Below, piece after piece: positions 17,801 through 26,535 of a stretch of 64,000 bases of DNA. Position numbers and translations under genes: made by a program. Location: NCBI GenBank assembly GCA_963715285.1, contig CAVQRU010000001.1, positions 111,582 to 175,581 of the forward strand. The letters are read 5' to 3'. Within the stretch, counting starts at the first letter, position 1, and each line of letters opens with the position of its first letter. The notes under the pieces are model-generated. The model saw only the letters and a program-made list of their open reading frames with translations, did not search any database and was not told where the DNA came from. The stretch is from Sva-07 sp963715285 (GTDB lineage Bacteria > Actinomycetota > Acidimicrobiia > Acidimicrobiales > Ilumatobacteraceae).

Positions 17801-18169
17801 ATGCGCAAGCCAGAGGTCACGATCCCCGAAGGAACCCCGCCCACCGAACTCGTCATCGATGACGAGACGATCGGCGACGGCGACGAGGCCACCGCCGGCC
17901 AGAACGTCACGGTCCACTACGTCGGCGTCTCGTGGTCGACCGGCGAACAGTTCGACGCGTCGTGGGACCGCATGGAGCCGTTCCAGTTCGGCCTCGGTCG
18001 CCGTCAGGTGATCCAGGGATGGGACGACGGCGTGCAGGGAATGAAGGTCGGTGGTCGGCGCCGTCTCACCATCCCGCCGCACATGGGTTACGGCGCTGCC
18101 GGCGCCGGTGGCGTGATCGCCCCCAACGAGACACTCGTCTTCGTGGTCGACCTCATCGCTGTCGGCTGA
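17801..18169 (+). CDS. FKBP-type peptidyl-prolyl cis-trans isomerase
   Basis: A 122-residue single-domain FKBP that speeds prolyl bond rotation in folding proteins. The order VTVHYVGVSWSTGEQFDASWDR, FQFGLGRRQVIQGWDDGVQG, MKVGGRRRLTIPPHMGYG and NETLVFVVDLI matches the full FK506-binding fold including the aromatic pocket residues. There is no signal peptide, so it is cytoplasmic. The start at 17801 (rather than 17795) is chosen by promoter spacing. Confidence 0.93.
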   Translation: MRKPEVTIPEGTPPTELVIDDETIGDGDEATAGQNVTVHYVGVSWSTGEQFDASWDRMEPFQFGLGRRQVIQGWDDGVQGMKVGGRRRLTIPPHMGYGAAGAGGVIAPNETLVFVVDLIAVG

Positions 18170-18172
18170 ACG

Positions 18173-18982
18173 TCAGCATCCGCTGAGCGTCAACCCGCAC
18201 CGGAACGTCGTCGGGTCGACGTCGTAGGTCATCTCGTCGAGTTCGAACTCGAGGTAGGTGAACTCGCCCTCCGGGGGAGGCGCGTGCCAACGTCCCTCGC
18301 CGTACGACATCAGCCGGCGGTCGTCGAGCCAGCGGTACCGCCCGAGCGGGGTCGACCATCGCTGCGGTGTCGTGCCCCGCCGACGGTCGTCCGAGACGAA
18401 GTCGATCAACCGGTCGTCGTCGAAGTACAGCGTCGCGGACACCGTCTCGTCGAGCCGGGTGAACACGACCCGAGCAGCCCGGTCGTCGATCGCTTCCCAC
18501 GTGAATGCCGGGTCGACGAGGGCGGCCGGCGCCATGACACAGGCATCGTTCAGGATCGTCACGGTCTCCGACCGAGCGAGCTCCGGACCGCGCTGGTCGA
18601 CGATCGTCACGATCGACAGGGCCGTGGCGCGCATCGTCGCTTCGGCGCCGATGAACGAGTGGAACACATCGATCGGCACTCCCTTCATGCGCGCCACGAT
18701 GAAGAAGAGTCGGCTCGGTTCGGTGCCGTAGGTGTTCAACTGCTCGCCCCGGAACGACATCCAGCCGGCGTCGGCGCCCGAGCGGATCCGGCCGTGCATC
18801 CGTGCATGGAAGTTCGAGACTCGGGGCCGACCGATCGCACCCGATCGGCGGATGTATCGCGCCACGGGGTCGGGGAGATCGCCGAGATCGCCGTCGGTGA
18901 GCACGGCGCTGACACGAGGACGGCCGGATTCGACCACCGCTCGTCGGATGAACTCCGCCCGGTCGCTGCGGCGGCGGATCAC
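18173..18982 (-). CDS. DUF6544-type conserved protein
   Basis: A 269-residue protein resembling the DUF6544 family, often encoded near membrane genes and of unknown function. Helical N-terminus (DLPDPVARYIRRSGAIGRPRV) is followed by an extended beta-sheet region with LFFIVARMKGVPIDVFHSFI and, near the end, YRWLDDRRLMSYGEGRW, suggesting a lipid-cradling LolA/lipocalin-like fold (inference). No signal peptide is present. Its GTG overlaps the TGA of the upstream hydrolase (GTGA), so they are co-translated. It converges on FKBP three bases away. Confidence 0.6.
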   Translation of the reverse strand: MIRRRSDRAEFIRRAVVESGRPRVSAVLTDGDLGDLPDPVARYIRRSGAIGRPRVSNFHARMHGRIRSGADAGWMSFRGEQLNTYGTEPSRLFFIVARMKGVPIDVFHSFIGAEATMRATALSIVTIVDQRGPELARSETVTILNDACVMAPAALVDPAFTWEAIDDRAARVVFTRLDETVSATLYFDDDRLIDFVSDDRRRGTTPQRWSTPLGRYRWLDDRRLMSYGEGRWHAPPPEGEFTYLEFELDEMTYDVDPTTFRCGLTLSGC

Positions 18983-20433
18983 GGTGACCTCAGATGTTCG
19001 TCGAGGAACGAGACGACTCGCGCTTCCCATTCGACGGGCGCGGTCTCGAGCCCGCCGGTGTGCGACGCGCCCTCGACGGTCCACACGGTCACGCGCTCTG
19101 GCGCGGCGGTGCGGAGGTACCGGGCTGCGTCGCCCTCGTCGGTGACAGCCGATGCGGTGATCAGGAGGAACGGCGTGCCGGCCGCGTCGCCGACGGCCGA
19201 TCGCAGCGGTGTCGGCGGTGATGCTTCGGTCAGCAGGTCGGTGACGCCGAACTGGATCTTCTCGACCTGTTCCTGCAGCCATCCCCGCCAGCCGTAGACG
19301 TCCGACAGCCACGCCTTGTCCGGCGCCGTGCGCCCCGTCGCCCCCTCGGCGACGACGGCGCGTACGCGGGCGTCCGCCGCGGCCACTCCGATCGTCTCCT
19401 CGCCACCCATCGACAGTCCGAGCACGCCGATGCGGTCGGGATCGACGTCCCGGCGCGCCGCCAGATGGTCGACCGCGGCGATGAGGTCGGCATCGCCGTA
19501 CCAGCCGAAGTCCATCGCCGTGCCGTCGCTGTCGCCGTGACCGCGGGCGTCGACCAGGAGCACGGCGAAGCCGTTGCGATTGAGCACGGCGGCCTGTTCC
19601 AGGGCGTCCGAGCGCGTGGATCCGGCCCCGTGGGCGACCACGATCGCTGCATCGGAGGCGCCGGGGAGATACCAGCCGGCGAGTTCGACGTCGTCGACCG
19701 TGGTCAGGGCGACCGACTCGAACTCCAGACCGAGGTCGTCGGGCGTGGTCGTGATCTCCGACGGAGGCACGTTCGTCGCCGCTACGCCAGGAGCGATCAA
19801 CCACGTCGCCACGACGACACCGAGGAGGGTGCCGACGGTTCCCGCCACCCTCGTGACGACGGGCCGCCCGCGGAGCATCATGCGTGCCCCCGACACCACG
19901 GCGGCGCCCCCACCCAGGATGCCGACCGCGCAGAGCAGTGCACCGGCCGACGGGAGGTTCTCGACGAATTGGGGGACGAGCCCGACGCCGACCGCCACGG
20001 CGAGCGCCCCCACCGACGCAACCAGTGCACCTCGAGTGATCGGGCGCGGGTGCACCCGCCCCGACTCGGCAATGAACCAGACCCCGACTGCCACGTAGAC
20101 CGGCTGGAACAGCGAGACGGCGCGGAGCACGACCACCTGGAGCACGATCCAACCGATCACCGCGATGCCGACCAGGAAGGAGAGGTCGAGCGTCCGATCG
20201 TGCCCGATCCACGCCCACCAGGCGAGCAGGGTCATCGGCACGGCGACGATCGCCGCGAGGCCGACCCCTGCGAGCACGACACTCTCGAACGGGAGACGGG
20301 ACTCGAGTGTGTCGCCGAACTCGATGCCGCCGAGGGTCAGCCCGGCGACCCCTGCCCACGCGGCGATCGCATTGAGCGCGGCGAACGCCGCCAGAGCCGG
20401 CCGCCGAGTGGGGGGACCCTCGGAGATCGCCAT
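18979..20433 (-). CDS. Membrane-anchored alpha/beta hydrolase
   Basis: A 484-residue protein. The N-terminal ~220 residues contain about six hydrophobic segments, from LAAFAALNAIAAWAGVAGL to GTLLGVVVATWLIAPGVAA. The C-terminal hydrolase has the oxyanion HGAGSTRSD, nucleophile elbow GLSMGG (Ser), acid Asp within DRIGV or later strand, and terminal His in EGASHTGGL. It resembles dienelactone hydrolase or prolyl-peptidase-like serine hydrolases carried on a membrane domain; the substrate is unknown. Start ATG 20433 (a GTG at 20442 is possible). It diverges from the DUF4129 operon. Confidence 0.78.
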   Translation of the reverse strand: MAISEGPPTRRPALAAFAALNAIAAWAGVAGLTLGGIEFGDTLESRLPFESVVLAGVGLAAIVAVPMTLLAWWAWIGHDRTLDLSFLVGIAVIGWIVLQVVVLRAVSLFQPVYVAVGVWFIAESGRVHPRPITRGALVASVGALAVAVGVGLVPQFVENLPSAGALLCAVGILGGGAAVVSGARMMLRGRPVVTRVAGTVGTLLGVVVATWLIAPGVAATNVPPSEITTTPDDLGLEFESVALTTVDDVELAGWYLPGASDAAIVVAHGAGSTRSDALEQAAVLNRNGFAVLLVDARGHGDSDGTAMDFGWYGDADLIAAVDHLAARRDVDPDRIGVLGLSMGGEETIGVAAADARVRAVVAEGATGRTAPDKAWLSDVYGWRGWLQEQVEKIQFGVTDLLTEASPPTPLRSAVGDAAGTPFLLITASAVTDEGDAARYLRTAAPERVTVWTVEGASHTGGLETAPVEWEARVVSFLDEHLRSP

Positions 20434-20514
20434 GTGCTCCACTGTCTGCTCCACGATCAGCCGTCCGCCAGGGACCGACGGCCCCTTCGTCTCGGGCCGG
20501 AGCGACGGTCGCAG

Positions 20515-20520
20515 TAACCT
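20515..20520 (+). promoter_or_regulatory. -10 box of the DUF4129-MoxR-DUF58 operon, likely leaderless
   Basis: TAACCT lies six bases before the GTG at 20527, with no ribosome binding site between. Confidence 0.4.
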
Positions 20521-20526
20521 GCATCG

Positions 20527-21228
20527 GTGGACCGGAGAGCAGCGGCGGCCGTGCTGACCGGCATCATCGTGGCCGTGCTGCTCGCCGCGGTCGCGGCGGG
20601 CGGTGAGGTCGACCTGGCCCAGCGGGCTCCCCAGTTCGTCGATGAGCCGGCACCCGCCGAACCGGTCACGACGACCCCGCCGGTCGAGGTGTCCCTCGGT
20701 GTCCAGCGTGCATCGTCGTTGGAACTCCCTGCCTTCGTCGAGGTGATCGCTCGGATCGTGTTCTACGTCTGTCTCGCCGTCTTCGCCGTTGTGGCGTCGG
20801 TGGTCCTGTGGCGCCACCGCCCCCGGTTCCAGTGGCCGCGATGGCGTCGCCGGGCCCGGGCCGACTTCGACGTGCTCGACGACGTGGCGGCGACGATCAC
20901 CGCCGACGCCTCTGCGCAACGAGCTGCGCTCGGTCGGGGCGCGCCGCGCAACGCGATCGTCGAGTGCTGGCTCCGGCTGGAAGCGACCGTGACCGACGCC
21001 GGTGTCGAACGCAATCCGGCCGACACGTCGGCGGAACTCACCGAGCGCGTGTTGGCCGGCCATGACGTCGACGGTGCTGCGATCTCGACCCTCGCCGCGC
21101 TGTACCGCGAGGCGCGGTTCTCCGAGCACCCGATGGGGGAGGAGTCGCGTCGCGCGGCGATCGAGGCGCTCGATGCCGTCCACGACGGACTCCGGTCCGA
21201 ACTCGATTCGGCGATGGTGACCACGTGA
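20527..21228 (+). CDS. DUF4129 membrane protein
   Basis: A 233-residue protein with a signal-anchor (TGIIVAVLLAAVAAG), an extracytoplasmic Pro/Thr segment, a second transmembrane helix (VIARIVFYVCLAVFAVVASVV), then a cytoplasmic DUF4129 domain (NAIVECWLRLEATVTDAGV; LAALYREARFSEHPMGEES). DUF4129 proteins are regularly encoded with MoxR ATPases and DUF58 proteins, as here, and are thought to act in assembling or monitoring membrane complexes. First gene of a five-gene overlapping operon. Confidence 0.82.
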   Translation: MDRRAAAAVLTGIIVAVLLAAVAAGGEVDLAQRAPQFVDEPAPAEPVTTTPPVEVSLGVQRASSLELPAFVEVIARIVFYVCLAVFAVVASVVLWRHRPRFQWPRWRRRARADFDVLDDVAATITADASAQRAALGRGAPRNAIVECWLRLEATVTDAGVERNPADTSAELTERVLAGHDVDGAAISTLAALYREARFSEHPMGEESRRAAIEALDAVHDGLRSELDSAMVTT

Positions 21229-21710
21229 CCTCGTGGAAGAAGGCCGTCGCTCTCATCGCCGGGGTCACCATCGTGGTCGAGGTGCTGATGGTGGCGACCG
21301 GCATGGGGCCACACGTCATCCTGGTCGCCGCGCTGTGCACGCTGGTCGGTGTCGGGGCGTGGTTCGTGGTCGATCTCGCCAGGGTGGCGGTGGGTGCGGG
21401 CGGCGCCGTCGCCCCGTTGCCGGTCGAGCCGGCGGCCCGAAGCGATCGCCGGGTGATGCGTCTACGCAGCGGGCTCGCCTACGGGCGAGCCGACGGTGCG
21501 TCGCTGGAGAACTTGCGCGTGAGCCTCGTCGACCTCGTCGACGACCAGCTCCGTTCGGCCCACCGGATCGATCGCCGCGAGGACCCGGTGGCTGCGCGGG
21601 TCGTGCTCGGCGACGAACTCGACGCGTTCGTGAACGATCCGGACGCGGCGGCCGTACTGCTGAAGCCGCGATCGCTCGACCGCATTCTCACCCTCATCGA
21701 ACGGCTCTGA
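21225..21710 (+). CDS. Small membrane protein of the MoxR operon
   Basis: A 161-residue protein with two N-terminal hydrophobic segments (AVALIAGVTIVVEVLMVATG and VILVAALCTLVGVGAWFVV) and a soluble helical tail of about 100 residues (LRVSLVDLVDDQLRSAH). No domain is recognised. GTG overlaps the DUF4129 stop (GTGA), and moxR follows twelve bases after. The context suggests a membrane part of the same MoxR-served complex. Confidence 0.7.
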   Translation: MTSWKKAVALIAGVTIVVEVLMVATGMGPHVILVAALCTLVGVGAWFVVDLARVAVGAGGAVAPLPVEPAARSDRRVMRLRSGLAYGRADGASLENLRVSLVDLVDDQLRSAHRIDRREDPVAARVVLGDELDAFVNDPDAAAVLLKPRSLDRILTLIERL

Positions 21711-21722
21711 CCGGGAGGTCCC

Positions 21723-22703
21723 ATGGAACAGCTCCAACTCAACGAGGTGTCGCGTCTCGCGGCCGAGGTGCTCGACGAGGTCGAGGTGGCGGTGGTCGGC
21801 AAGCGTGAGGCACTCACGCTCGTGCTCGCCGCGATCCTCGCGGGTGGACACGTGCTCCTGGAGGACTTCCCGGGTCTGGGCAAGACGCTCGCCGCTCGAT
21901 CGTTCGCTCAGACGCTCGGTCTCGACTTCGCTCGGGCACAGTTCACTCCCGATCTCCTGCCCGCCGACCTCACGGGGTCGTTCGTGTACGACCAGCGCTC
22001 CGGCGAGTTCGTGTTCCGCCACGGACCGCTGTTCACCGGGTTGCTGCTCGCCGACGAGATCAACCGCACGCCACCGCGCACGCAGGCAGCGCTCCTCGAA
22101 GCGATGCAGGAGCACCAGATCACGGTCGAGGGCGAGACGTTCGTGCTCGAGCCGCCGTTCCACGTGCTCGCCACCGCCAACCCGGTCGAGTACGAGGGCA
22201 CCTACCCGCTCCCCGAAGCGCAACTCGACCGGTTCATGATGCGCACCTCGTTCGGGTACCCGTCGGTCGACGACGAGTGGGCCGTGCTGCAGCGGCGCAT
22301 GGACCGCCAACGTGAGGACCAGACGCTCCGCCAGGTCACCGACGCGGCGACGCTGCTCGCGATGCAGGCCGCCGTCGAGCGGGTGACGGTGGACGAGAGC
22401 GTCGGGCGGTACTGCGTCGCATTGACGACGGCGACGCGGTCTCACGCCCACGTCCTGATGGGGGCATCGCCACGAGGCGCGCTCGGGCTGCTGCTGTCGT
22501 CGCGGGCGTGGGCGATCATCGACGGCCGCGACTACGTCACCCCGGAGGACGTCAAGGCGGTCGCTGTCCCTGTGCTCGCTCACCGCATCACGGTGAAGCC
22601 GGAGTTGTGGATGAGCCAGGTGTCGGGCCGCACCGTCGTCGCAGAAGTCGTGGCCTCGGTCCCCACGCCGGGCGCTCTGGAGCCCGTCGCGGATCGTCCG
22701 TGA
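21723..22703 (+). CDS. MoxR-family AAA+ ATPase
   Basis: A 326-residue AAA+ chaperone-type ATPase. Walker A is FPGLGKTLAARSFAQ (~residues 47-61), Walker B LLLADEINRTPPRTQAALLEA, then the MoxR insert QITVEGETFVLEPPFHV and sensor ATANPVEYEGTYPLPEAQLD. The C-terminal lid has the SPRGALGLL segment typical of the family. MoxR proteins help load cofactors or assemble complexes, usually with VWA or DUF58 partners; the DUF58 gene overlaps its stop. Strong GGGAGG ribosome site before ATG. Confidence 0.94.
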   Translation: MEQLQLNEVSRLAAEVLDEVEVAVVGKREALTLVLAAILAGGHVLLEDFPGLGKTLAARSFAQTLGLDFARAQFTPDLLPADLTGSFVYDQRSGEFVFRHGPLFTGLLLADEINRTPPRTQAALLEAMQEHQITVEGETFVLEPPFHVLATANPVEYEGTYPLPEAQLDRFMMRTSFGYPSVDDEWAVLQRRMDRQREDQTLRQVTDAATLLAMQAAVERVTVDESVGRYCVALTTATRSHAHVLMGASPRGALGLLLSSRAWAIIDGRDYVTPEDVKAVAVPVLAHRITVKPELWMSQVSGRTVVAEVVASVPTPGALEPVADRP

Positions 22704-24025
22704 ACACGGCGAGGCTGGCCGGCCTGTGGTCGGGTAGCGAGCAGTGGCGGGCGACCGTCGCTCACCTGCGCGCATCGGTCGGGGCCGTGTTCCTGACGGC
22801 GATCGCGCTCGTCTGGCGCCGTCCCGACCTCCTCGTGGTCGCCGCACCGATGGCGGTCGTGACGGTCTGGTCATTGATGACACGGCCCGGCCGGGCGCCG
22901 ACGCTGGAGGATCGTCTCGCCCATCCGACGATCCGCGAGGGCGACGCCACGACCTGGCGCGGCGAGGTGGCGGGCGAGCCGATGCTCGACATTGCGGTGG
23001 CGGCCGTGACGCCGGCACCGTGGATCGAGACCCGGCCGTCGAGCGGTGTCGTCACGGCTGCCGCCATCGACGGCACCGCTCGTCTCGCGGTCGGTCTCCG
23101 CTCGATCCGTTGGGGAACACGCGCGATCGAACCGGTGGACGTGCTGGCGGCCACGCCGTGGGCGGCGTTCCGCTGGCACACCCGGACGGCGCGGCACCCG
23201 TTGATCACGCTGCCGTTGCCGGGCGTGTTCGACGTGAACGCCTCTGCCCGTCCGGACGACGGGTTGGTCGGCCTGAACCGGTCCACGCGCGCCGGCGAGG
23301 GCAACGAGTTCGCCGGGATCCGACCGTTCCACGCCGGTGATCGGATGCGGCGGATCAACTGGGCGCGCTCGGCTCGGTCCGGTGAGCTGCAGGTGAACGC
23401 CACGCGAGCCGATCTCGACACCCACATCGCCCTCGTGATCGACGCTTCCGACGACTTCGGCGTCAGCGAGGGGATCGACGGCTTGGCATCGAGCCTCGAC
23501 GCGTCGGTGCGGGCCGCCGGGGCGATCGCCGAGCACTACGCGCCGCGCGGTGAGCGAGTGTCGCTGCGAGCCTTCGGGACGCGGGTGGCCCACACCGTTG
23601 CGCCCGGCTCGGGGCGCGCCCAGCTGCGCCGAATCCTCGACACGCTCGCACAGGTGCGGCCGGGCGACCCCGGACGATCGAGCTACCGCACCCCGGCATC
23701 GCGCCAGCGAGGCGTGATCGGTGGCCAGATCACCGTGATGCTGTCACCGCTGGTCGCGCCCGACGCGCTCGACCTCGCCGTGTCGCTCGGCCGTCAGGGC
23801 ATGGCGGTGATCGTCGTGGACACGCTGCCCGCGCACGTGAGTGAGGACGACGACGAGTACACGGCCTTGGCGTGGCGAATCCGCCTCCTCGAACGCCGCC
23901 GGGAGGTGCGGCTCGTCCTCGCCGCCGGGATTCCCGTCGTCGAGTGGCGCGGGCCGGGGAGCCTCGACCAGGTGATCCGTGACATCGCCCGACGTTCCAC
24001 CGGCCCGAGGATGGTGCAGCGATGA
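22700..24025 (+). CDS. DUF58 domain protein (VWA-like partner of MoxR)
   Basis: A 441-residue protein. Two hydrophobic N-terminal segments (VGAVFLTAIALVW; LLVVAAPMAVVTVW) anchor it, and the middle is a beta-rich region. The DUF58 signature GIRPFHAGDRMRRINWARSA lies at ~residues 209-228. A von Willebrand A-like domain follows with ALVIDASDDFG as a partial MIDAS. GTG overlaps the moxR stop. Partner of the MoxR ATPase by family association. Confidence 0.9.
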   Translation: MNTARLAGLWSGSEQWRATVAHLRASVGAVFLTAIALVWRRPDLLVVAAPMAVVTVWSLMTRPGRAPTLEDRLAHPTIREGDATTWRGEVAGEPMLDIAVAAVTPAPWIETRPSSGVVTAAAIDGTARLAVGLRSIRWGTRAIEPVDVLAATPWAAFRWHTRTARHPLITLPLPGVFDVNASARPDDGLVGLNRSTRAGEGNEFAGIRPFHAGDRMRRINWARSARSGELQVNATRADLDTHIALVIDASDDFGVSEGIDGLASSLDASVRAAGAIAEHYAPRGERVSLRAFGTRVAHTVAPGSGRAQLRRILDTLAQVRPGDPGRSSYRTPASRQRGVIGGQITVMLSPLVAPDALDLAVSLGRQGMAVIVVDTLPAHVSEDDDEYTALAWRIRLLERRREVRLVLAAGIPVVEWRGPGSLDQVIRDIARRSTGPRMVQR

Positions 24026-24582
24026 ATGCCGGTCAGCTCCAGCAGTGGCTCGACCAGCTGGCGATCGTCTCGGCGCAACGATGGGTGTTCGCAGCACTGG
24101 CCGTGGCGTCGGTGGTGGGAGCGTTCACATCGGCAGCGATCGTCGGCGGCGACCAGGTCGGGTTCGTGCTCGTGCTGCTCGTCGGCCTTGCGGTCGCCGC
24201 GGTGATCCGCCCGGACTCTCACACGGCGTTGCTGGTGGAGACCGTGGTGGTGTGGCAGTGGCTCGCAGGTACCGATGACGTCACGAGTCCGGGGGTCGTC
24301 GTCGTGGGGTCGTGCCTGTTCGTCTTCCACACCGTGGTCGCCCTGATGGCGGTGACGCCGAGCTCCGCCGTGGTCGATCGGGTGCTGGTGCGGCGGTGGG
24401 TGCGCCGATGCGTCTACGTGTTGATCGCCACCGGGGCGATGTGGCTCGTCGTCGTGGTGATGGTCGATCGCCGAGCACCGGGAAACGCGCTGCTGAGTTC
24501 GCTCGCGCTGCTCGTGCTCGCGGCCTTCGCTCTGGCGGTTCGTGCGTTCAGCGTGGCCGTCGGCGAGCGCACGCGTTCCTGA
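24022..24582 (+). CDS. Membrane protein closing the MoxR operon
   Basis: A 186-residue protein with about five hydrophobic segments (FAALAVASVVGAFTSAAIVGG; VGFVLVLLVGLAVAAVI; VVVVGSCLFVFHTVVALMAV; CVYVLIATGAMWLVVVVMV; LALLVLAAFALAV). No named domain. ATG overlaps the DUF58 stop (ATGA). Gene order suggests a membrane subunit of the MoxR-assembled complex. The end converges on an oxidoreductase fragment eight bases away. Confidence 0.7.
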   Translation: MNAGQLQQWLDQLAIVSAQRWVFAALAVASVVGAFTSAAIVGGDQVGFVLVLLVGLAVAAVIRPDSHTALLVETVVVWQWLAGTDDVTSPGVVVVGSCLFVFHTVVALMAVTPSSAVVDRVLVRRWVRRCVYVLIATGAMWLVVVVMVDRRAPGNALLSSLALLVLAAFALAVRAFSVAVGERTRS

Positions 24583-24589
24583 GACGTAC

Positions 24590-24817
24590 TCAGGCGTTGG
24601 CCATTTCCGCTTCGTAGCGTTGCGTGGCCTCGTCGACCGCCAGCAACTGGCTCTCGGCGAGTTCGGGTCGGGCCTGTTGTGCTCGTTCGGCTGCGCCGAT
24701 GAGGCTGCCGACGCTGCCCTGGAAGCGCGGCATCACGTGACGGGCGAACAACTCGGAGCTCTTCATTATGTGCTCTTGTGAAACAATCTCGTGTCGAGAG
24801 ATCCCAATGGGGTTCAT
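24590..24817 (-). pseudogene. C-terminal fragment of an LLM-class flavin oxidoreductase
   Basis: Seventy-five codons. EHIMKSSELFARHVMPRFQG followed by a helical tail looks like the C-terminal end of a luciferase-like (F420/flavin) monooxygenase, whose members run ~300-380 residues. Upstream of the ATG at 24817 the frame loses protein character, so the barrel that binds flavin is gone. The break lies next to accessory DNA. Confidence 0.55.
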
Positions 24818-24934
24818 GGGCTCACCTCGGGGTGTCGGCGCACGGAGGTGAGCCTCCCCACCTCTTCGGAGGGCGGCGTCGCTGAGCCGTGGTGTCGGTC
24901 GTGCGCTGCGGGAAACGTTGATGTACCGTCCGGC

Positions 24935-25273
24935 GTGGTCCTCGTCGTGCTTGCGCTCGTGTCGGGCCTGTCGTTCCTCTACTACGGGGTCAAGGTCCTG
25001 GTCCGGACCGGATCGAGGGGAGAATTCGAGCGGTACGGAGTGCCCGCCTTGCGCCGATCCGTCGGCGTCTTGGAGGTACTCGGCGGAACGGCGGTACTCC
25101 TCGGCCTTGCCGTCGCACCGTTGGGAGCCCTTGCTGCTGCGGGGCTCACTGCGCTGATGGTCCTCGGGGTGATCGTGCGCGTCAGAATCCATGATGCACC
25201 CCGTCTCATGGTGCCCGCGGCCTCGCTCGGTGCCCTGAACGCAGCACTCGTCGTGCTCTTCTTGGCGCAGTGA
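24935..25273 (+). CDS. DoxX-like small membrane protein
   Basis: A 112-residue four-helix membrane protein (VVLVVLALVSGLSFLYYGV; LEVLGGTAVLLGLAVAP; AAAGLTALMVLGVIVRV; LMVPAASLGALNAALVV) with the FERYGVPALRRSVG loop common in DoxX-like proteins. Function in such standalone members is unclear. GTG 24935 lies five bases after TACCGT. It converges on a second DoxX-like gene 19 bases away. Confidence 0.7.
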   Translation: MVLVVLALVSGLSFLYYGVKVLVRTGSRGEFERYGVPALRRSVGVLEVLGGTAVLLGLAVAPLGALAAAGLTALMVLGVIVRVRIHDAPRLMVPAASLGALNAALVVLFLAQ

Positions 25274-25292
25274 TGCGTCGGTGACGTGTTGG

Positions 25293-25670
25293 TCAGCGGT
25301 CGTCGCCGTTGAGTGCAGCCGAGACCGTCGCCAGGGAGAAGACCGACAACGCGGGAAGGTACCGCTTGACGGGGTCTCCAACCTTGATGTGCATCCCGAT
25401 GGCGCCGAGCATGAACATCGCAAGACCGATCGAAGCGGGTCGCGAGACCCGAGGAGCGACGAGCCCCGCGAGCATCAGGCCCGCCAGGCTCACCTTGGCT
25501 GCGCCGACTGCATACATCGTCGTCTCCGACAGCCCGTACTCCTCGAACTCCTCTTTCATGTTCGTCGCGTTCCCGCCTCGGTAGCCGGTGTCCTTGTTGA
25601 ACCGGTTGAACCAGACGTTCAGGATCCACAGTGCTGCGACGGTCTGGGCGAGTTTGCCGATCGGCTTCAT
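25293..25670 (-). CDS. DoxX-like small membrane protein
   Basis: A 125-residue protein with an N-terminal hydrophobic helix (AQTVAALWILNVWFNRF), a soluble loop FEEYGLSETTMYAVGAAKV and further helices (LAGLMLAGLVAPRV; SIGLAMFMLGAIGMHIKVGD). The loop and helix order match DoxX-like proteins, and the pattern FxxYGL mirrors the convergent neighbour. GGAAGGA lies before the ATG. Function unknown. Confidence 0.68.
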   Translation of the reverse strand: MKPIGKLAQTVAALWILNVWFNRFNKDTGYRGGNATNMKEEFEEYGLSETTMYAVGAAKVSLAGLMLAGLVAPRVSRPASIGLAMFMLGAIGMHIKVGDPVKRYLPALSVFSLATVSAALNGDDR

Positions 25671-25774
25671 GGAGGTGTGTCCTTCCGGTCGACGGCCGAG
25701 TGTTCGTCACCGGACCGTCGACACATCCGATTCCGCAGACCCTGACGCTACCCGACTGCGCCGAGCCGACGTGA

Positions 25775-26305
25775 TCAGCCGAAACGCGGAGCGAGCATGT
25801 TCTGCTCGCTCTCGATCTTGTGGAGACGTTCGTCGTAGCCGATCTGGCGGATCAGATCGGCCAGGCTGTCGTACGTGCCGAAGTCATCGGCGAACTCTCC
25901 CTGGTAGGGCATCTTCGCGACCGTGTTGTGGTGCAGTCCGCTCGCTGCGAGCCGGCCGTGCCACGTCCGCACGTCGACGGGGTGGACGTCGCACAGGTGC
26001 ACCTTCTCGAAGACAGCGACGATGTGTCGAGGCTGACCCTCGTAGATCTCGCGCGTCCGCGGACGCACCGGCCGCTCGGCGACCCATCGTGTCGCGTACT
26101 CGCCGAACGGGATACAACCGGCGTCGGGATCGATCCAATGGCCGCGCACCATGTCGGCTTCGACGGTGGCGAGCCAGCGCCGGGCGTCGGTCTTGTTGGC
26201 GAAGGTCGAGTCAGCGGCGATCTGCTTCCCAAGGCGCCAGCAGCGCGCTTGATAGCGGCCGCTGGGCAGCTTGCGGATGTTGCCGAAGGAACGGGCTCGG
26301 GCCAT
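25775..26305 (-). pseudogene. Truncated tyrosine recombinase (phage-type integrase) fused to foreign sequence
   Basis: Codons 1-131 are an integrase N-terminus: an AP2-like arm-binding domain (SGRYQARCWRLGKQ; NKTDARRWLATVEADMVRG) and a core-binding domain (FGEYATRWVAERPVRPRTRE; SGLHHNTVAK). After about 25912 the sequence changes to 45 residues (YDSLADLIRQIGYDERLHKI) unlike integrases, and the catalytic domain with R-H-R-Y is absent. A deletion seems to have joined an integrase near its tRNA-Gly target to the 3' end of another gene; the DERLHK helix could come from a di-iron protein, but this is weak. Confidence 0.72.
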
Positions 26306-26427
26306 GGAAGGCTCCTCGTGCTCGGTGCCAACTCTCTAGGCACGTGTAGGCACGACGGCCATTTCTGGCGTCTGACGCTACACGAATCCCGGCCAAGAAA
26401 TCCTTCCTGACCTGGGGTTTCGCGTGG

Positions 26428-26499
<72 letters not shown>

Positions 26500-26535
26500 G
26501 AGCGCCGACACCTTATCGGCGTCGCCGGTCGGCGG

